A stretch of DNA of 64,000 nucleotides from positions 1 through 64,000 of the forward strand of contig MBPM02000028.1 in the NCBI GenBank assembly GCA_001695595.3, written 5' to 3'. The stretch's first letter is position 1. Each line of letters begins with the position of its first letter. The DNA is from Plasmopara viticola. Its lineage: Eukaryota > Oomycota > Peronosporomycetes > Peronosporales > Peronosporaceae. A model generated the notes under the pieces. That model was not told the DNA's origin, did not search any database, and was given only the letters and a program-made list of their open reading frames with translations. The position numbers were made by a program, and so were the translations under genes. Below, piece after piece: positions 57,970 through 64,000 of the stretch.

Positions 57970-59240
57970 TTCCCCTCGCGCCGAAACCTCATCAGACCCG
58001 CTTGCTGTCTTAGACGCACGTTTGATTACCTAATGACGGCTTGAACAGCCACGCTTACGAATTTGTGCACCTTTTACCCGTGCGCGCGACCAAGCCGCGC
58101 AGCTTAATTGGATAGCCTCGAGCGATTAAGAAAACGCATTTTTAGTAGATCATTGTTTGTTGTTCGAACAAATGCCAATTCATTCGGACTAAAAATTGTT
58201 TTAGAAATACAATAGATTTGTGCGCCAGCCCTGAATGAGATTGCTAACCGTGTTTCGACTAGCATATTACGATTGACGCAGTACGCGTAATGCGACCTAT
58301 AAAACTAGTGAATCTAACACTACCGCCTTAAAGTCCTTGCTGGACCGCCCAGAATAGCTAATTCGATCGCTACCACCACCAAGTCAGTTGCTCTCCTGCA
58401 GGATGCATGTTGAAAGTATAAGCCTCTTTGGAGTGCACGGCTCCTTTGCAGGAATTATTTTTTAGAGTTGGCAAAACATCATACTGTGTGTTACTTACGG
58501 AAGCAGTCACAGAAACACTTTGCAGCGTTCCATCATTTTTAGCGCCAACACCAAACAGTAGCTAAAATTCTTCGAATCCTTCTACGTCAAACAAATCAGT
58601 AACGCCTTGAAGAGCAAGTCATGTGTGGCTTGACGATACATTCGTATAGAGGCTGCAAGAAGCTCTTGTCCGACTCAAGCACTAATCTAAATTTAGAGCA
58701 ATGGTGCAATTATTTCCATACGCTGGGTGCTTGTAAGTTTTCAGAAATGGTCATCAAACCAACTTTAGTCGGCGACTAATTGGATATGTCCGCTACAAAA
58801 AGGCATTGCATACTCCATTAGTTTTTTGCAACTACTTCGTAAGATGACGCGTTCTCGCTGGTCATGATCACGTCGACCATCCGTTGATCACTTTCACGTA
58901 ATCATACTAGCGATAAACGAGGAGGTCATAAAAACGCAATTTTTTCACACGTTTTCCGCTGTGCAGCACTGAGGGCCAATGAATTCCTCGGCGAGCTGTT
59001 TATTTGTCGAGAAAATAATCTCACCAAGTCCGACGAGAATAGTGTTGCATTTTTGTGTGATTAAATCGGGTCCAGTCCTTAGATTTTGGAGGAAAGTTTG
59101 TTGCGAGCTTCTCTCCCATAAGAAGCTAAGAGCGCCTAGGCGATCACGGACACCTCGTGCATAAAGTGCACGCTTAGGGTAAGCATGGCGTTAAATTGTC
59201 ATATGTAGAGTGATCTTCCTCCCGTCACCTTGCGCTAGAC
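57970..59240. other. Gene-poor stretch, no gene recognised
   Basis: Follows the copia gag relic and is probably the rest of that element, but no pol motif could be read. Confidence 0.45.
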
Positions 59241-59241
59241 T

Positions 59242-59673
59242 TTATAACAGCGTCAGTTGCCTAATGACCTTGTCGAGAGCAACTTTGATAACTTTTGCCG
59301 ACGAGGGCATGTAAAGCAGTTCTTTCTTGCACTTTTTAAATATTTTAAGTCTTTTTCTGTTGATTTGTAGCAACGTTGGTCTCCGCAGATCATTCTGCTT
59401 TAATGGCAAGACGTTTGCCATTACAAAGTAAAGTCTGCTTAGCCCTTTGATAGAAGTAGATTGCAAGCGCCACATACAATTGGGCACTGGAAGGCTAGAA
59501 TTATCCAGACGAAGTAGTTTAAGGTTTTTAGGCAAAAGTTGGTATACGTAGAGGCCGTTGGTGCTCAGTTGTATCTTGCCAGCTGTTCGCGCCCAGAGAT
59601 CGCTTATACCGTTAGATTTTGCACGTCCTTCATCAAGGCCCATCAAAAGATATTGTGGTGTGTACTTAAGCAT
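59242..59673 (-). pseudogene. Leucine-rich-repeat-like fragment
   Basis: An open frame of 143 codons with LRR-like spacing: KIQLSTNGLYVYQLLPKNLK, LLRLDNSSLPVPNCMWRL, then LSRLYFVMANVLPL and LLQINRKRLKIF. The pattern (L..L..N.L..LP..L) fits the LRR repeats of oomycete LRR proteins and LRR kinases. No signal peptide, kinase or further repeats were seen on either side, so it is a fragment or pseudogene. It could also be chance Leu-rich sequence. Confidence 0.4.
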
Positions 59674-59679
59674 CTTATG

Positions 59680-62600
59680 AAATATCTGGCTATTTAAGTT
59701 TATTGCATGTCAGGGAAAATCATCGACAGATAACCGCTTTTAAACAACCGGTGGTATGTTTGATCATGAATTTGCTTATGTATTTGAGATTTGCGCGGAA
59801 CTCAATCACAGTCTCGCTGGGTATTTGTGTCTTCATACTATCAAGATAGCCAAATATACTATATTCACAGCTTCAACAAAGCAGTCCATAGTCACTTCGC
59901 CTAACCGAGCTTGCCGTAAATGTGTCTTGCTTGTGACGACACTTCATTATGCTTATTCGAAAAAGACTGTACAAAGAGCAAGCAACCTTCAAGGCCCGTA
60001 AATTGCGCGAATTCACCACAACAATCGATCAAAGCATATTTCTTAGGGACATGCTCAACTTTTAGCTTTTAATTGGTATGCAGTTTTGTTGAGAACGAAC
60101 CTCGCGAAACTTTTTGTCGTACAAAATAAAAGTTTTGAGATCTTGTCCACAGAGTTTTACCCTCTCCTCATACTTGGGGGCTCTAGTGTGCTTTGTCTGT
60201 TATGCATAATGTACATACACATAAGTAAAGGTAAGACCGGCTTTTTAGCATGGGGTGAAATCTTTGTCTTCTTCAAGGAAATTATACAAAAGTCTAGCGT
60301 CTACCGCAGCGCATATTACATGACTTTATCACATCGCATAATATATGACCTGCTGGCATGTATATGGTTAAGGAGCGTATAGCATACAATGCATTGAAGC
60401 TGGCTCAGATCAGGACAGTATATCTATTCGATTCGTTGTCTCCTCTTTGATAAACAGTCTAATCATACAGATATGTTCATATGTCTAGACCACTTTTGCC
60501 ATCAACTAAAATCACCGTCTGAATCCCTGAAAAGTTAATTTGGCTTGTAAAACAGACGACACGTCCTCGTGCAGTTTAATTAAATCCATAAACTGAGTTG
60601 GTACATATCACTTTTACAAAAACCGCCACAGGCGCTTCCCATTATATCTCGATTCTTATTTATATTTTTTCCATTCAATATTGGCGCTTCCTAAAAACGT
60701 ATATGTGCATGACAAGCATCTGCCACAGTGTGCAACACATCTTTATCGGTGATTTGCAAGAACGCCGATATACTCCTAGACTTTTGTTGTTTCGTCTTTC
60801 TGCAAAACGAATTGTGTTTATTTTCGCATATTAGTTCGGATAAAGACAGACGCGCACGCTTTTGCTTAAATTTTGTATCACGTGGTCAATTACTGAAGTA
60901 TAATACAATGTTATTAAAACAGTCGATTAAATTACACTAGCATTTTTCCCACGTTTTCTCGAAAAGTATTACGTACAATGCGATTAGATTGGTGTATTCT
61001 ATAAGATGGCTCATACAAATTGATCTCTTTAGTTTAAAGCCGGCGTCTGTGTAATAATGATGATGACTTTTGCTTTCTAAAAGGCACCTTACCAGACTTT
61101 AAACACTGCGAAATGACCCATTTCTAGAACATCAAGGAAGGCTGAACTTGCGATAGCAAATTAAGTCGCACATCAAAGTACAGAAATGATGTAACATAAC
61201 CATAGTCGATTCATTTCTAATTGCACTTTATTGCATACTTCAACCCACCAGATGCTCTCAAAAATCAATTAAATTCCTGCATATCTCTTTGTGCATGGTG
61301 ATGCGTGAACTGGTAGCACTTATAACATTTATGGTCAGTTTAAAGACATGTGTCCTCGTGCTAGATTTTATGATGAATTGTCCTCTACTCTCAAAATCAG
61401 CCCGCACTCACTATCCTCTTGACCGGAGACGTTTTGAGCACTTCCGTGTTTCACGAGAGGGTAAGCCAATTATATCAGAGGATTTTTCTTAAGATAGTGA
61501 GTGTCCTGGATGTAGCAGGCCATGTTGTAAGGCAATAACTAAAACACTAAAAAATATTACCTTTGGAAATACTATCGATCTTGTTCGAAATAGAGTACGC
61601 TATATGAAAACGAAAACAAGTTCGATCTCAAGACGACTGAAGTGCGCGCATTTCTACCAGAGCAGTAGGAGTAAGAGCTGGCCGTTTATCCGTAAATTAC
61701 TTCCTCGGGATATAGAACGGTTGAGAGCCACACTTTTTGGCTTGCTTTGGAGGTGCCAGCGCTCACCAAAGAAGGCTCACAAAAAAGTATGGCCTATGAT
61801 AAGGAGGCGCTACTGCCTGAGCCAGCCAAGATGACTTTGCATAGGAAGACCCGAATGAAAACGTTCCTTTTCTTATACTCGTATGAATGCCCTGGAGGTG
61901 CGAACCGAGCCGTCCTTTACAATAAGTACGACCACGGGCAGAATCGCTAGTTTTTCATAATTGAAAGCTGACATTTCTTTCTTATCTTGCTCACGTAACA
62001 CCACCGACTGTTGACGTTCCAATCAACGCTCTACTGATGTATCATGAAGCATCGCTGTATCAGCTGCCTGTGAAGTGTCATCGAGCATCGAGAAAATAAT
62101 TAGTAACAGAGACTGGAAGGTTTGGCTCGGAAAGCATGGTAGTACTAGACGGGGAACTGCTTTCACAGAAACATTGATGTCCAAACTTTGCTTGTGTTTT
62201 GCTACATCTCGTGCCGACGCTACGCCTGTTGTAGTGATGCCTTAATTGCTGTATCATCGGGGTCTAATTCAAGCTTGTATGGCTTTGTTGCATCCGAGAG
62301 CCACGCAGTTTCGTCATGCGTGGCCAGACAGCACTTCACCACTGTATTTTTTTTCTTAAAAGAGCTGTCAGACAAGTGTCATTTATTGGATCAACCACAC
62401 ACATCACGTAGGCCAAATTGTTTTTGAAGGGCTATGCCTCTACTCCCAAGCGACTTTCACTATCGTGGAGGACACTGACTTCGCCAGAGAAACCTCAAAC
62501 TTCGTGGGCTGTAGTCCAGAGCCTTAAACTAGCCGAAGGGGCCATCTTGTAGGCAGGAACGGCTGTGTTTTACAGCTATAGCCGTGCATGTTTTTCTGCT

Positions 62601-64000
62601 CGGCAGCGCCCACATTCATTGGGATTGCTATGCGCCAAAGAATTGACGAATCGGGGCTTTAAAGAGAAGCGCTAGATGATTCGACATGGTCACCAAGTGT
62701 GGTTAATAACATTAGTCAGTGTCCGACATCGATGGACGATAAGTGATACATCGATATCAAAAATCGTTTTCTTTGCAACAATAAACACAAGTAGAAGTAG
62801 TAGAGAGCTTGTTATATAAGCGCAAACTGCTTGTGACGCAATGCAATAACCAAAAGAGTTTAAATCAAGCAAGCGGGTATTTGAAGCTGTCACCTTTTCT
62901 GAAAACGTAAGGAAAGGTTTGACTGACAGCGACCAATGATGCTGTACGACCATCAGGCCTGACTGGCCATTGAATGCTATACCGCGATCCAAAGTCTAAA
63001 AAAGCGCAGGTAGTGTAACAAAATGACAGCGGGATAGTTCGCTCTTTTCGTTTTCACCGAGTTGAAGTAACATTTAGCCGGTGGCACAGTAGGAAGCGCT
63101 TTAAACGACTATTAAGAGCTTTGTCATGGCCTGCACAATCCGAACAGGTGCCTGCTAAAGGCGTTTCACGATGCTATAAAAAGCATCCAATTGCTGGCTT
63201 TCAACCGATCTTACAAAGCCTCTGCGAGACCCGCAAAACTAGCAATGTTTTCCTGTGCAGACTTAGCTTGGCCTGATCTTCTTCAAATCCTTTCTCTTTT
63301 TTTTCTGCCGCAAAACACACATTTGTCGATGTCGGCATAACATGTATGGTCCGCATAATATAAAGCTATGTTTTAGGTGGCCTGAATGGACCTACAAAGC
63401 CGTGTGATCTCCTCTTAAGCGGCTCTGGACGGATATATCTTCGAAGTATGTCCGCGTGATGCCGAAACAATGACATCGCCGAGGCGCTAGACAGCCTACG
63501 TGGCATCACTCACCATTTCCATAGCATAGCACGATGCAAATCAATCGGCGTGAAGGTCTCCAATCGAATATATGGACTATTACCGGTTAAGCGAGCTATC
63601 AAGCTATGGCAAATTTTGAAGCATTGTCAGAGAAGCCGAGGATTCTGTATTAAGAAAATAAATCTTAGCTGATCTAAAGCCGCAGGGGCGGTCTGTCCAA
63701 CAGCGTTAAACTCTTTTTCAAGTATGAATCTAATCTTTGGACAAAGATATTCTAAATTAGTCTAACAGGAGACGTTCGCTGCGCCTTGGCTCAGATATCT
63801 CGAATTATTCCAAGAATCAGGTCCATCCTTTACGGTAGAAAATTTAGATATGGCACATTATCAAACTTTCCACCGGATAGAGGGTAAAGCATGAAGTACT
63901 GTTTCACCACACAGTGAACATTACCATGCAAGAAGTATAAGCTCATTGCTGCTTTCCATGCTGAGATGGCGGAGAGTGACAAGGCGCTAGTATAAAAAGT
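59680..64000. other. Gene-poor stretch to the window end, no gene recognised
   Basis: Short open frames up to 100 codons. A + strand stretch at 61690-61950 gives two overlapping frames with no recognised family. No RNA gene, repeat array or LTR could be supported. Confidence 0.5.

Overview
The window looks like one end of a chromosome from an oomycete-like (stramenopile) eukaryote. Three things point that way: telomeric repeats of the CCCTAAA/TTTAGGG type, degraded Ty3/gypsy and Ty1/copia relics of the kind common in oomycetes, and an intronless SEC23 gene. Species assignment is inference; plants and some algae share the same telomere repeat. The strand of the repeats (CCCTAAA reading left to right) puts the chromosome end to the left of position 1.

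Positions 1-20640 hold a head-to-tail array of Penelope-like retroelements (PLEs), all on the + strand. Each unit is built as pseudo-LTR, 5' leader, ORF1 (coiled-coil and basic protein), reverse transcriptase (RT), pseudo-LTR. The RT lacks the C-terminal GIY-YIG endonuclease, and units are separated by telomeric CCCTAAA tracts. Unit 2 (4600-8800) has intact reading frames. Unit 1 (1-4203) is nearly identical but carries many single-base indels. Unit 3 (8876-13398) has a good ORF1 but an RT broken by nonsense changes, indels and a solo copia-type LTR. A lone diverged pseudo-LTR (13421-13717) follows. Unit 4 (about 13738-17655) belongs to a second, strongly diverged family. Unit 5 (17677-20494, with a degenerate 3' pseudo-LTR to about 20640) is an old copy whose 5' end is cut off directly at a telomeric tract. 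Age increases with distance from the chromosome end, as expected if elements are added to the terminus and sometimes shortened from it. The RT frame has no upstream AUG. It overlaps the end of ORF1 in the -1 frame at an A-rich slippery run, which suggests an ORF1-RT fusion made by frameshifting.

Positions 20.6-64 kb are gene-poor. Only two intact protein genes are convincing: an EI24/CysZ-like four-helix membrane protein (30033-30839, +) and the COPII coat subunit SEC23 (50225-52828, -). The rest is decayed sequence in which relics can be read: an SF3B2 splicing-factor fragment (31.66 kb), gypsy integrase (38.2 kb, -), gypsy protease (43.7 kb, -), a nearly continuous gypsy RT/RNase H/integrase remnant (45.4-46.6 kb, +), copia RT (49.0 kb, +), copia gag zinc knuckle (57.7-57.9 kb, +), an LRR-like fragment (59.2 kb, -) and several diverged local duplications. 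The window therefore shows a retroelement-capped subtelomere passing inward into a graveyard of older transposons around two housekeeping-type genes.
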